From the NCBI GenBank assembly GCA_024235695.1, contig JACKLX010000012.1, positions 1-45,211 of the forward strand: a DNA stretch of 45,211 nucleotides. The letters run 5' to 3'. This document shows, one piece after another, positions 32,137-40,297 of the stretch; the first letter of the stretch is position 1, and the number at the start of each line of letters is the position of its first letter. The notes beneath the pieces were generated by a model. The model searched no databases, was not told where the DNA came from, and saw nothing but the letters and a program-made list of their open reading frames with translations. Source of the DNA: Accumulibacter sp. (GTDB taxonomy: Bacteria; Pseudomonadota; Gammaproteobacteria; Burkholderiales; Rhodocyclaceae). Position numbers and translations under genes: made by a program.

Positions 32137-32565
32137 CTATTTGACCACCACTACCGGCAGATCTGTCAGGTGGACGACTCTGCTGGTTACCGAGCCGAGC
32201 AGAATGCCGCTGACCGTGCCGAGGCCGCGAGAACCCATGATGATCAGCGTGCAGCCGTTCTCTCTGGCGAAATTGCTGATCGTCGGTGCCGCTTCGCCAA
32301 CCAGGACATGCTCCGAATAGGCGACCCCGGCGTCTTCCAGTCTGGCGCGCGCGTCGGCCAGCGCCGTTTCACCGGTGTCGTGGTGGTAGTCGTGAACGAC
32401 CGTGCCACTGACGAAGCGCGTGATGTCCGATGGCAATGGCCTCTGCACGTTCACCAGGCTGATTGCCGGCGCGGTCGTGGCGCCGAGTACTTCGCCCAGT
32501 GCGTGGTCGACGGCGCGCAGTGCGGCCAGCGAGCCATCGACGGGAAGCAACCAGTGCGGGTTCAT
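32137..32565 (-). CDS. Universal stress protein UspA family
   Basis: This 142-residue protein has the Usp fold. It opens MNPHWLLPVDGSLAALRAVDHA, and the ATP-binding motif G-x2-G-x9-G-S appears in IIMGSRGLGTVSGILLGSVTSRVV. A phosphate-binding glycine-rich loop suggests an ATP-binding (UspFG-like) member. The ATG at 32565 overlaps the TGA of the terC-like gene (ATGA), so it is translationally coupled to that gene. Its role is probably stress tolerance; the specific function is unknown. Confidence 0.92.
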   Translation of the reverse strand: MNPHWLLPVDGSLAALRAVDHALGEVLGATTAPAISLVNVQRPLPSDITRFVSGTVVHDYHHDTGETALADARARLEDAGVAYSEHVLVGEAAPTISNFARENGCTLIIMGSRGLGTVSGILLGSVTSRVVHLTDLPVVVVK

Positions 32566-33305
32566 TTCTGTTTTCCTTTCAACAGTTCTTCGGCGCCCGC
32601 CGAAGCAAGTTCGACGGTCCGGTGCTCGCCGTGCTGCCGGCTGGCCAGCCATTTCCCGACGGCGATTACCAGCAAGGCACCAAGCCCCGAAGCCAGATGG
32701 CTGCCGAGTGGCAGCGTGTCACGCCAGCTTGACGGCACTATCGGGTCGGTGAGCAGCATGCCGCCACCGATCCAGCCGAGGAGCCCGCCGCCGGCCACGA
32801 TCACCACCGGATAGCGGTCCATCAGTGCCAGGACCAGCTTGCTTCCCCAGACGACGATCGGCACCGAAACGACGATGCCGAAGACGACCAGAGCGATCGA
32901 TCCATGCGACGCTGCGGCGACCGCGATGACGTTGTCGATGCTCATCACCGCGTCGGCGACGATGATCGTCTTGACCGCTCCGGCAAGCGTCACACTGCCG
33001 GCGATATCGTTGTGCGCATCCTCGTCTTCCGGGATCACCAGCTTGATGCCGATCCAGAACAGCAGCAGACCGCCGACGATCTTGAGGTAGGGGATGGCGA
33101 GAAGTTGCAGGGCGAAATAGATCAGCGCCACGCGCAGGCCGATGGCGCCGACGACGCCCCAGAAGATCCCCTTGTTGCGCTGCGCCACGGGCAGCTTGCG
33201 GCAGGCGAGGGCAATGACCACCGCGTTGTCGCCGCCGAGCAGGATGTCGATGGCGATGATCTGGAGGACGGCGATCCAGAAGTCGGCTGAAGCAAGATCA
33301 GGCAT
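32562..33305 (-). CDS. TerC/YjbE-family integral membrane protein
   Basis: This 247-residue protein has about seven hydrophobic helices. IDILLGGDNAVVIALACRKLP and VADAVMSIDNVIAVAAAS are the paired acidic motifs of the TerC family, which is linked to metal (notably manganese) efflux and metalation of exported proteins. A charged segment (IPEDEDAHNDIAGS) lies in the middle loop. The ATG at 33305 is clear. It overlaps the Usp gene by an ATGA. The 5' region was checked for a yybP-ykoY manganese riboswitch and none was recognised. Confidence 0.9.
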   Translation of the reverse strand: MPDLASADFWIAVLQIIAIDILLGGDNAVVIALACRKLPVAQRNKGIFWGVVGAIGLRVALIYFALQLLAIPYLKIVGGLLLFWIGIKLVIPEDEDAHNDIAGSVTLAGAVKTIIVADAVMSIDNVIAVAAASHGSIALVVFGIVVSVPIVVWGSKLVLALMDRYPVVIVAGGGLLGWIGGGMLLTDPIVPSSWRDTLPLGSHLASGLGALLVIAVGKWLASRQHGEHRTVELASAGAEELLKGKQK

Positions 33306-33517
33306 TGGGTTTGTCTATCTCGTTGCCGGTGGCGCTATCGGGGCAGAGGGCGCGGTGAGGGGAAGCGGTCACGACGTTCATGATCGGGGGTATCTCGACA
33401 GTCCATGATCGTTCGTGCTCAGGATAATGCGCGCGAGCGCCGTTGCCCGGACATTGTCTCACACCTGGCCGGAGTGACTGGCCGCCGGTCGCCGCACGAG
33501 CCGGCTCGCGCGGCCAA

Positions 33518-33548
33518 CAAAAACGGCGCAGCTCGTGCGCTGCGCCGT
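33518..33548 (-). terminator. Rho-independent terminator of aceB
   Basis: ACGGCGCAGC (33523-33532) and GCTGCGCCGT (33539-33548) are a perfect 10-bp inverted repeat with a 6-base loop. On the minus strand the stem is followed by five T, placing the terminator about 40 bases after the aceB stop. Confidence 0.85.
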
Positions 33549-33589
33549 CTCGCGGTGACCGCCGACTACCCTGCAGCGGATGGCCGGCC

Positions 33590-35188
33590 TCAGTCCATTG
33601 CCTCGTACAGTGGCAGGGTCAGGAACTCCGGATAGTCGGGGGTCAAGGACATCTTGTCGAAGATCTCCGCCGCCTGGTCGTAGGTCGCGGTGTCCTCGCC
33701 CTGCGCGCTGACGGCTGCTTTCACCTTCAGCAGTTCCTCGGCGATCATCGCGCGCACCATTTCGGCGGTGACCTTGCGGCCATCGTCAAGAACGCCCTTC
33801 GGCGAGATCACCCATTGCCAGACCTGCGAGCGGGCTATTTCGGCTGTCGCGGCGTCTTCCATCAGATTGTGGATCGGTACGCAGCCATTGCCGGCGAGCC
33901 AGCTGCCGAGATAGTGGATGCCGACGTTGATGTTGTTGCGGACACCGGCCTCGGTAATCGGCTGCGACGGCTGGAAGTTCAGGAAGTCGGCAGCTGTGAA
34001 CACCTCGTGGCGTTGTTTTTCCCACTGGTTCGGGCGGTCGCCGAGTACTTTCTGGAACTCCTCGGCGGCAATCGAGACCAGCCCCGGGTGCGCGACCCAA
34101 CCGCCGTCGAAGCCATCCTTGGCGTCACGCGCCTTGTCGTGGCGGATCCCGGCCAACGCTTTCTCGTTTGCCTCCGGGTCGTTCTTGATCGGGATCAGTG
34201 CGCTCATGCCGCCCATCGCCGGGGCGCCACGCGAGTGGCAGATCTTGACCAGCTGCAAGGCGTAGCTGCGCATGAACGGGACTTCCATGGTGATCGCGGC
34301 GCGATTGGCGAGGCAGAAGTCCGGGTTCTTCTTGAACTTCTTGATGCACGAAAAGATGTAGTCCCAGCGCCCGGCGTTGAGGCCGGCCGAGTGCTCGCGC
34401 AGTTCGTAGAGGATTTCCTCCATCTCGAAGGTGGCGAGAATCGTTTCGACCAGCACCGTCGCCTTGATCGTCCCCTGCGGCAGGCCGAGGTGCTCCTGGG
34501 CCATGACGAAGATGTCGTTCCACAGCCGCGCTTCGAGATGCGATTCCATCTTCGGCAGATAGTAGAAGGGTCCGGCACCACGTGCGATCTGCTCCCGAGC
34601 ATTGTGGAAAAAGACCAGAGCGAAGTCGAAGATGCCGCCGGAAACACGCCGGCCGTCGACGGTCACGTGTTTTTCGTCGAGGTGCCAGCCGCGCGGACGA
34701 ATCTGCAGGGTGGCGACCTTGTCGTTCAAGCGGTATTCCTTACCGGCTTCGTTGACGAACGACAGCTCGCGCCGGATTGCCTTGTAGAGGTTGATCTGGC
34801 CCTGAACCTGATTGTCCCACTTCGGGCTGTTCGAGTCCTCGAAGTCTGCCATGTACGAGTCGGCGCCGGAATTGAAGGCGTTGATCACCATCTTGGCTTC
34901 GACCGGACCGGTAATTTCCGTGCGGCGGCGCTCGAGGGCCTTGGGCAGGGCAGCAATCTTCCAGTCGCCTTCGCGAATGTTCTTGGTTTCGTGCAGGAAG
35001 TCGGGCATTTCGCCGGCATCGATCGCCGCCTGGCGGTCGATGCGCGCCTGCAGCAACTCCTGGCGGGTACCTTCGAAGGCGCGGTGCAGTTTGGCGACCA
35101 GGGCCAGCGCGTCAGCTGTCAGGATGGATTCGTACGCGGGCTGGATGGGGGCTTTGATTGCCATTCCGGCGGGCAGATTGAGGCTCAT
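33590..35188 (-). CDS. aceB: Malate synthase A
   Basis: This 532-residue enzyme condenses glyoxylate and acetyl-CoA to malate, completing the glyoxylate shunt. The length fits isoform A (about 530). HSAGLNAGRWDYIFSCIKKFKKNPDF is the family signature, containing active-site Asp/Trp residues. IRPRGWHLDEKHVTVDG and WLAGNGCVPIHNLMEDAATAEIARSQVWQW are also characteristic. The ATG at 35188 follows AGGAG. It has its own terminator. It is divergent from a LysR regulator with a 117-base shared region that contains a LysR-like inverted repeat over its probable -10 box. aceA lies about 7.4 kb away. Confidence 0.97.
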   Translation of the reverse strand: MSLNLPAGMAIKAPIQPAYESILTADALALVAKLHRAFEGTRQELLQARIDRQAAIDAGEMPDFLHETKNIREGDWKIAALPKALERRRTEITGPVEAKMVINAFNSGADSYMADFEDSNSPKWDNQVQGQINLYKAIRRELSFVNEAGKEYRLNDKVATLQIRPRGWHLDEKHVTVDGRRVSGGIFDFALVFFHNAREQIARGAGPFYYLPKMESHLEARLWNDIFVMAQEHLGLPQGTIKATVLVETILATFEMEEILYELREHSAGLNAGRWDYIFSCIKKFKKNPDFCLANRAAITMEVPFMRSYALQLVKICHSRGAPAMGGMSALIPIKNDPEANEKALAGIRHDKARDAKDGFDGGWVAHPGLVSIAAEEFQKVLGDRPNQWEKQRHEVFTAADFLNFQPSQPITEAGVRNNINVGIHYLGSWLAGNGCVPIHNLMEDAATAEIARSQVWQWVISPKGVLDDGRKVTAEMVRAMIAEELLKVKAAVSAQGEDTATYDQAAEIFDKMSLTPDYPEFLTLPLYEAMD

Positions 35189-35220
35189 GTGGTGGCTCCT
35201 GTCGAAGAATTATGGTGCGG

Positions 35221-35238
35221 TGCAAGAAGTATATTGCA
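35221..35238. promoter_or_regulatory. Inverted repeat over the aceB -10 box; possible LysR operator
   Basis: TGCAA (35221-35225) and TTGCA (35234-35238) are inverted copies around 8 bases. On the minus strand the centre contains TATACT (35228-35233), a good -10 hexamer for aceB. The spacing is compatible with LysR-type T-N11-A sites. Overlap with the -10 suggests repression, which is inferred. Confidence 0.5.
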
Positions 35239-35305
35239 TGCTGCGGTGAAAGATAAGATCGAATAGAATCAAAGTGTCTTTTACTTCTGGTATGTAATCG
35301 TCGCG

Positions 35306-36211
35306 ATGGATCACCTCAAGCAGATCCGTGCCTTCGTCAATTCGGCGACTCGTGGCAGTCTGTCGGCGGCGGCTCAGGTCGAAGCGATCACGCCGGCGGT
35401 GATCGGTCGCCGGCTCGACGCGCTGGAGGCCCGGCTGGGTGTCAAGCTCTTGCTGCGTACCACCCGCAAGCTGTCATTGACCTTCGAAGGACAAGCCTTC
35501 CTCGAAGACTGCCAGCGCATTCTCAATGAACTGGCGAACGCTGAAGCCGCGGTTTCGCTGGGTGGCATTCGTGCCAGTGGGCACCTGAAGGTGTCGGCGC
35601 CGGCGGGCTTCGGGCGTCGTCACGTGGCGCCGCAGGTGGCCGCGTTGATGCACGCCAACCCGGACGTCAGCGTCCGCCTCGACCTGACCGATCGGGTCGT
35701 CGACCTGGTCAATGAGGGCGTCGATTGTGCGGTGCGTATCGGCGAGATGGCCGATTCGAGTCTGGCCAGCAGCAAGCTCGGTGAAATGCGCCGTGTTGTC
35801 GTCGCCAGTCCGGATTACCTGGCTCGACATGGCGTGCCGCTGACCCCGGCCGAGTTGTCCGAGCACAACTGCCTGTCGCTTGACCAGCAACGCGGCTGGA
35901 CCCTGCGCGACACCGCAGCCGGCGAGGCGGTACAGCGCAAGGTATCGGGGAACTTCGAGTGTAATGACGGCGCCGTGCTGCACGAGTGGGCGCTGGCCGG
36001 CAAGGGCCTGGCCTGGCGTTCGGTGTGGGAGGTCGGTGACGACCTGCGTCGTGGTCGGCTACGGTCGCTGCTCGACGATTACGCTGCGCCGCCGGTCGGG
36101 ATCTACGCCGTATTCCCGCAGCGGCGCCATTTGCCGTTGCGCGTCCGCCTGTTCATCGATCAGCTCAAGACCACCTTCGGCGATCCTGCCTACTGGGGGC
36201 TGGCAGCCTGA
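35306..36211 (+). CDS. LysR-family transcriptional regulator divergent from aceB
   Basis: This 301-residue regulator has an N-terminal winged helix-turn-helix (about 1-60: MDHLKQIRAFVNSATRGSLSAAA... RRLDALEARLGVKLLLRTTRKL) and a periplasmic-binding-like effector domain. VNEGVDCAVRIGEMADSSL and VVASPDYLARHGVP are typical of the CrgA-like LysR subgroup. It lacks a strong ribosome site before the ATG at 35306. It is divergent from aceB with a shared 117-base region, so it is a candidate regulator of aceB and of itself. The effector is unknown. Confidence 0.93.
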   Translation: MDHLKQIRAFVNSATRGSLSAAAQVEAITPAVIGRRLDALEARLGVKLLLRTTRKLSLTFEGQAFLEDCQRILNELANAEAAVSLGGIRASGHLKVSAPAGFGRRHVAPQVAALMHANPDVSVRLDLTDRVVDLVNEGVDCAVRIGEMADSSLASSKLGEMRRVVVASPDYLARHGVPLTPAELSEHNCLSLDQQRGWTLRDTAAGEAVQRKVSGNFECNDGAVLHEWALAGKGLAWRSVWEVGDDLRRGRLRSLLDDYAAPPVGIYAVFPQRRHLPLRVRLFIDQLKTTFGDPAYWGLAA

Positions 36212-36308
36212 AAGGTCCCGGCTTGCGGCGACGGCAGCCCGCTGTTGGTGGCAAACCGCTGTCAGGGCCCGCTGTGCTCGGCGGGCGGTCGATCGCACCT
36301 GGCGTTCT

Positions 36309-36506
36309 TCAGCCGGCGTTGGCGGCGGCTTTCCTGGCCGCCCGCAGCAGCGCCTTGCGGGCTTTCTCGGCCTTGATGTGGGCCAGCGCCTGCGCCCGGT
36401 TGCACTCCTTGCAGTACGAGTGCAGGCCATCCGCGCTGCGCGAGTTCTTGTGGAAGTCGAGCACCGACTTCTCTTGCTTGCACTTGACGCAGACTTTCGT
36501 ATTCAT
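36309..36506 (-). CDS. Small Zn-ribbon protein (HNH-like N-terminal motif)
   Basis: This 65-residue protein starts MNTKVCVKCKQEKSVLDFHKN and carries two Cys-x2-Cys pairs (VCVKC and YCKECN), a zinc ribbon typical of the front half of phage-type HNH proteins but with no nuclease His-Asn-His core. The rest is a basic, Ala-rich helix (AHIKAEKARKALLRAARKAAANAG) that could bind nucleic acid. The ATG at 36506 was chosen because conserved-looking sequence begins there. The frame is open for 110 codons more upstream and includes an Asn-Ala repeat, so a longer product cannot be excluded. Confidence 0.7.
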   Translation of the reverse strand: MNTKVCVKCKQEKSVLDFHKNSRSADGLHSYCKECNRAQALAHIKAEKARKALLRAARKAAANAG

Positions 36507-36584
36507 TGAAGTTACCGGAGCAGGGGAGACGTCTGGCGCTGGATCGCCAACAGGCGGTTGCGCCGGAGCGCGTTCGATGGCCGA

Positions 36585-36613
36585 ATTCGCATTCGCATTC
36601 GCATTCGCATTCG
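36585..36613. repeat. Hexanucleotide tandem repeat (ATTCGC)n
   Basis: ATTCGC is repeated four full times, plus a five-base partial unit. On the minus strand, in the frame that runs into the Zn-ribbon gene, it would encode an Asn-Ala dipeptide repeat. A six-base unit cannot shift frame but can change length by slippage. Confidence 0.85.
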
Positions 36614-36999
36614 GATCGGGATCCGCATCCGGCCCGTGCTCGGTCGGCCGGCAAGGCTCCGGTGGTTGATCCGGGCGACTCGGAATAAGGTAGTGTGGGT
36701 GGTCACCGGCGAGCGATGGCCGGGTCGGCTGGGCAAGGGCGTAGGATTTCATCGCTGGCAGGATTGATGCAGGAACTGACGGTTGAACGGACACCGACGT
36801 CTGGTCGATGGTGCTGGGCCGGTGCGGCGATGGCACGAAATTCTTGCCATTGGCAGGTCGCGCCTGCCCACTGTGTCGTCGCAGGCGCCGCCGACCTGTT
36901 GCAGCAGCAAGGAGTTGGCGCCGCGACGGGCCTCCACGCCGTGCCAGGGGCCGTGGCTCCTTGCTGTCTGCATCAGGTTTCTCATTGCGCCGCCTCGAC
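36614..36999. other. Apparently non-coding stretch between Zn-ribbon and CHRD genes
   Basis: I see no convincing gene here. Open frames exist on both strands but lack ribosome sites, domain resemblance and a consistent coding signal. It contains the upstream extension of the Zn-ribbon frame, Pro/Asp-rich if translated. Confidence 0.5.
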
Positions 37000-37599
37000 T
37001 CAACTGGGCAAGCTGCGCTGGCGGCGGCGCCAAGCGAGCCCGCCGAGTCCGGCGGCCAGCAGCGCCAGCGTCGCCGGTTCGGGAACCTCGGTCAGGAAGC
37101 CGCGGATTTCGCCGGCGGGAAAGGTGCTGGTGTGGATGTTGAAGTACGCCTGTTGGCTTCCCAGGCCGGCGACCAGAGCCGCCTCGGCGCCCGCAACCGT
37201 CCCGCCGGCCGCAGTGACGAAGGCGCTGGTATAGGTCGTGGCCAGGGTCAGGTCGAGCAGCGTCGAGTAGCTGCCGGCAGTGACGCCCGGCGGAAAGCCG
37301 GGAAGGGTGCCCGGGGTGACGGCAACGCCGACGTTACCGGTGTTCGCTAGCGCCGTGCAGCAATGGATATGGGCAACGCTGGTGATACCCAGCAGGTCGC
37401 TCCAGTTGCTGGCGATCAGCAGCGTGTGTGCGCTGGCATCGTAATCGACGCTGACGAAGCCGGTGGCCGGGGAGGCGTTGGGCGGTGACTCGGCAAGTCC
37501 GCTCAACGGCGCCTGGTAAGTGATGACCGTGGCCTGGCTCAGCGGTGCAATCGCCAGCAGGGTGATGGCAAGGGCAGAAACTCGGGCGATTTGTCTCAT
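37000..37599 (-). CDS. CHRD-domain protein with PEP-CTERM sorting signal
   Basis: This 199-residue exported protein has a signal peptide (MRQIARVSALAITLLAIAPLSQA), a CHRD domain (HIHCCTALANTGNVGVAVTP and QQAYFNIHTSTFPAGEIRGFL are its signature blocks), and a C-terminal PEP-CTERM tail: VPEPATLALLAAGLGGLAWRRRQR, i.e. the Pro-Glu-Pro motif, a hydrophobic helix and arginines. Exosortase is expected to process it for surface or extracellular matrix placement; no exosortase is in the window. PEP-CTERM proteins are linked to floc and EPS formation in related bacteria. The ATG at 37599 begins the signal peptide. A sigma-54-type promoter lies about 290 bases upstream. Confidence 0.93.
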   Translation of the reverse strand: MRQIARVSALAITLLAIAPLSQATVITYQAPLSGLAESPPNASPATGFVSVDYDASAHTLLIASNWSDLLGITSVAHIHCCTALANTGNVGVAVTPGTLPGFPPGVTAGSYSTLLDLTLATTYTSAFVTAAGGTVAGAEAALVAGLGSQQAYFNIHTSTFPAGEIRGFLTEVPEPATLALLAAGLGGLAWRRRQRSLPS

Positions 37600-37673
37600 G
37601 GTCTCTTCTTTCAGATGGATGTTCTTGAACTCGACTGCCCAAATCCGGGCAACCCGCAGCCGCTGCGCCCTGT

Positions 37674-37690
37674 CGGCGGACAATCCGCCG
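37674..37690 (-). other. Hairpin in the CHRD gene leader
   Basis: CGGCGGA and TCCGCCG form a perfect 7-bp stem with a 3-base loop within the long 5' leader of the CHRD/PEP-CTERM gene, about 75 bases before its ATG. There is no T tract, so it is more likely a leader structure than a terminator. Confidence 0.45.
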
Positions 37691-37890
37691 CGTGCGACCA
37701 CTGCCACAGCTGCCAAGGTTTACGACAACGCCTGGCGCAAAATGCCTCACCCTGGTGGAGCAGAATGTAGGGCAATTTGCCACGCCATTCGAACGCCTGC
37801 TGCCTGCCGGCACGTACCGCGCAAACCAGCAGGGGTCGCCAAATCCGCGCCATCCGCCAGGGCCCGCGCCGGCCAGGTCAGTCAGAGTTA

Positions 37891-37906
37891 AGCAAAGACC
37901 GTGCCT
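37891..37906 (-). promoter_or_regulatory. Sigma-54 (RpoN) type promoter of the CHRD/PEP-CTERM gene
   Basis: The minus strand reads AGGCACGGTCTTTGCT, which differs from the -24/-12 consensus TGGCACR-N4-TTGCW only at its first base, with exact GG-N10-GC spacing. Transcription would start near 37880, giving a leader of about 280 bases. PEP-CTERM genes in floc-forming betaproteobacteria are known to be under RpoN with the PrsK/PrsR pair. Confidence 0.65.
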
Positions 37907-38112
37907 TGCCATAAGGAGAGTTTATTGAATCATGGACTTAGCGTTTCATTTATCCTGGCGCCCGTGCAGATCCGGGCGCGGCTGTAAAGAAAGCTGACAG
38001 TCGCGCGCGATCATCGTGAGTCGAGTCCGGTTCGCCGTCCCGGCGGCGGCTGACGGCTGGCGTCGGGATACCTGTTCGCCGCCAGCAATTGCGGCGTGCT
38101 TGATGGTTTGAT

Positions 38113-38981
38113 TCAGCCGGCGGCGCGGCTGGGTTCGTCCGTGGTGAGAAAGCGCTCGACATCGACGGCGTCGATCTGTGCCGGCTGCATGAATCGCCGC
38201 GCGTAGTCGAGATGGACGCCGGCGCGCAGGAAGAGCGCGAAAAGTTCGGCGTCGATGTGCTGCTGTTGCTGCATCCGCGCCATGATCGCAATCGCTTCGG
38301 ACAGCGTCTTGCCTTTCTTGTAAGGACGGTCGATCGCGGTCAACGCTTCGAAGATGTCGGCGATTGCCATCATCCGCGCCAGCGGGCTCATTTGCGCCCG
38401 CGTCAGTCGGCGCGGGTAGCCGCTGCCATCCATTTTTTCGTGGTGGCCACCGGCAATCTCCGGAACCTGCCGGAGGTGCTTCGGGAAAGGCAATTGCGAC
38501 AGCATCATCAGCGTCTGGACGATGTGCTCGTTGATCTTGTAGCGCTCTTCTTCCGACAGCGTGCCCCGTTCGACAACCAGGTTGTGGAGTTCGCCGCGGT
38601 TGTAGAGCAGCGCCGGCACGGCCATCCGGAAGCCCCAGGGGTTGTCGGCCGACAGGCAGTCCTGCGGTCGCCGCGTGAAAACGTGCTCGGGCTTGTCGGC
38701 GAGCAGCGGTTCAGCGGCCGGCAGGACGGCGGCCGGAGTCTGCGCCTTGCGCAAGCGTTCGTCCTGCGAGATGCCGATACGGTCGTCGAGGGTGCGCCAC
38801 CAAACTCGTCCGGCGATCGCCTTGAGCCGATCGATCCTTTCCGGGGCCATGAATTCGCCGCCTTCGTTGCAACTGGCGACGAAGGAAAAATCGTCGTCGA
38901 GTTGCCGCAGTTCGGCAGTCAGCCGGGCGCGCGCCGCGTCCTCGGCTTCGCCGCCATGGATCGCCTGCAGGCAGCTGAGGC
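38113..38981 (-). pseudogene. 3' fragment of IS-interrupted HD-GYP sensor gene
   Basis: This is the downstream part of the receptor gene whose 5' part ends at 40298. The fragment carries the second half of the HD-GYP phosphodiesterase domain, including AGGHHEKMDGSGYPRRL (the HHE and GYP signature), LYNRGELHNLVV, and the DIFEALTAIDRPYKKGKTLSEA block. It ends with a regular stop at 38113. Joining base 40298 directly to base 38981 (removing 38982-40297) restores one frame (…AEIR-C-LSCLQAI…), giving about 982 residues in all. An ATG inside the IS end (at 39000) is in frame with this fragment, so a truncated 295-residue product could still be made, but it would lack the metal-binding HD motif. Confidence 0.92.
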
Positions 38982-39004
38982 GATATCCTCTATTGTTCAT
39001 ACCG
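38982..39004 (+). repeat. Left terminal inverted repeat of the ISAzo13-family element
   Basis: Starts GATATCC and ends TCATACCG. The inner eight bases are identical to the inner end of the right repeat. Confidence 0.8.
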
Positions 39005-39050
39005 TTGTATGCGATACTTTCAGTAGATTATGAGGTTGGAGGTATTGCTG

Positions 39051-40282
39051 ATGAGGGTCGCCACGGTAGCTGAAAGCAAGGTTTGTCTCGAAGCCGTCCA
39101 TATTGAAGATATCCAGCTTGCTTCGAGCAAGATGACGGGGGCGGATCGTAGGGGGTTTCAGGCGGAGATGACGTTGAAGTACTGCAGTGGCAGTGCTCGG
39201 CGCGCAGAGGACGTTTTCGGATGGAGTCGGCAGGCGGTGCAGCTTGGTCTGCATGAGAAACGTACCGGGATTGTTTGTCTGGGGCTCCACGCGTTCTGCT
39301 GCGGTGCGAAATTGTGGGAGGAGAAACACCCGGAGGTAGCGAAAGCCCTCTGGGAGCTGGCGGAAAGTCATGCCCAACAGGATCCGACTTTTCGCACGAC
39401 TTTGTCATTTACCCGCTTGACCGCCGAGGAAGCCATCAAGCAGTTGCGAGCGCAGGGTTTTGCCGACGACGTGCTGCCCTCACGAAGCGGCATGTCGAAC
39501 GTGCTGAACCGCAACGGGTACCGGCTGCGTCCGGTGCTCAAGGCCAAGCCCCAAAAAAAGTCCCCGAAACCGACGCCATCTTCGCCAATATCCGGGAACG
39601 TGACCGAGATTGCCAAGGCGAAGCCGTCATGCGCCTGAGCATGGACTGCAAGGCGACGGTGAATATTGGCGACTACTCGCGAGGAGGCAAGACGCGAGGC
39701 GATAACCAAGCGGCGGATCACGACATGGGTTGCGAAGAGAAACACACACCGTTTGGTGTCGTCGATGAAGACAAAGGGCACCTCTATCTGTCCTTCGGAA
39801 GCTCGGCGAAGACCAGCGATTTCATCATCGACAGCCTCTACGCGTGGTGGGAGAGTCAAGCGTCCGAAGAGCGTGCTCGCGTGACACACATCCAAATCAA
39901 GGCCGATAACGGACCGGAGAGCAATGGCCGGCGCACGCAATTTCTTAAGCGAATCGTCGAGTTTGCCGATCACATCGGCAAGTCCATCCGCCTCTTGTAC
40001 TATCCGCCGTACCACAGCAAATACAATCCGGTGGAACGTTGCTGGGGAATCCTGGAAAAGCACTGGAACGGTGCCAAGCTGGCAGACACCCAATCGATGT
40101 TGGAGTGGGCCAAGAGCATGACCTGGAAAGGCGTTCATCCCGTCGTCGAACTGAGCCGCACGCTCTATGAAAAAGGAATCTCCGTGGCCAAGGATGCCAT
40201 GCAAGCTGTCGAGTCCAGGCTGGAACGAAACCCACTTCTACCCAAGTGGGACATCTTGATCCGACCGGCCTGTGCGGTATGA
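39051..40282 (+). CDS. ISAzo13-family transposase, expressed by likely -1 frameshift
   Basis: The upstream frame runs from ATG 39051 (GGAGG 8 bases upstream; an earlier ATG at 39030 has no ribosome site) to a TGA at 39636-39638. The second frame, one base back, runs to TGA 40280-40282. A seven-A run followed by G (39553-39560) creates the slippery heptamer A AAA AAG at 39554-39560, read in the zero frame as CAA AAA AAG. A -1 slip gives ...PQKKVPETDAIFANIRE..., the expected continuous family sequence, for about 410 residues. The DDE triad is present in the second part: LSMDCKATVNIG, IKADNGPESNG and YNPVERCWGILEKHW. The N-terminal part includes YCSGSARRAEDVFGWSRQ and SFTRLTAEEAIKQL. Confidence 0.9.
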
Positions 40283-40297
40283 GTATTCGCAGAGATC
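40275..40297 (+). repeat. Right terminal inverted repeat of the ISAzo13-family element
   Basis: Read on the minus strand it starts GATCTCTGCG and ends TCATACCG. It overlaps the transposase stop codon. Confidence 0.8.

Larger units (their letters stand above)
38982..40297 (+). mobile_element. ISAzo13-family insertion sequence, 1316 bp, inside HD-GYP gene
   Basis: The element encodes one transposase in two overlapping frames. Imperfect terminal inverted repeats of 23 bases (38982-39004 and 40275-40297) match at about 16 positions, both beginning GAT and both ending in TCATACCG. Ends starting with GA fit the family. Removing exactly these 1316 bases rejoins the host gene in frame. The flanking triplets are GGC and ACC, so no target duplication is visible. 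Base composition is less G+C-rich than the neighbourhood, in keeping with recent arrival. The transposase catalytic residues are intact, so the copy may be active. Confidence 0.9.

Noticed and set aside
33375-33420. Two CATGATCG copies upstream of the TerC-family gene
   Set aside because: Eight-base repeats of this kind occur by chance at this scale; no promoter or structure is tied to them.
33306-33520. Possible yybP-ykoY manganese riboswitch ahead of the TerC-family gene
   Set aside because: The conserved core of that riboswitch was looked for on the minus strand and not found.
37741-37790. Second sigma-54-like site (TGGCG...TTGC) in the CHRD leader
   Set aside because: The spacing between GG and GC is 11, not 10, which RpoN does not tolerate; the site at 37891-37906 has the right spacing.
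38982-40297. Classification as an IS630 element with TA target duplication
   Set aside because: The protein blocks (KKVPETDAIF, ADNGPESNGRRTQF, YYPPYHSKYNPVERCWG) fit ISAzo13, and no TA duplication is seen at the ends.
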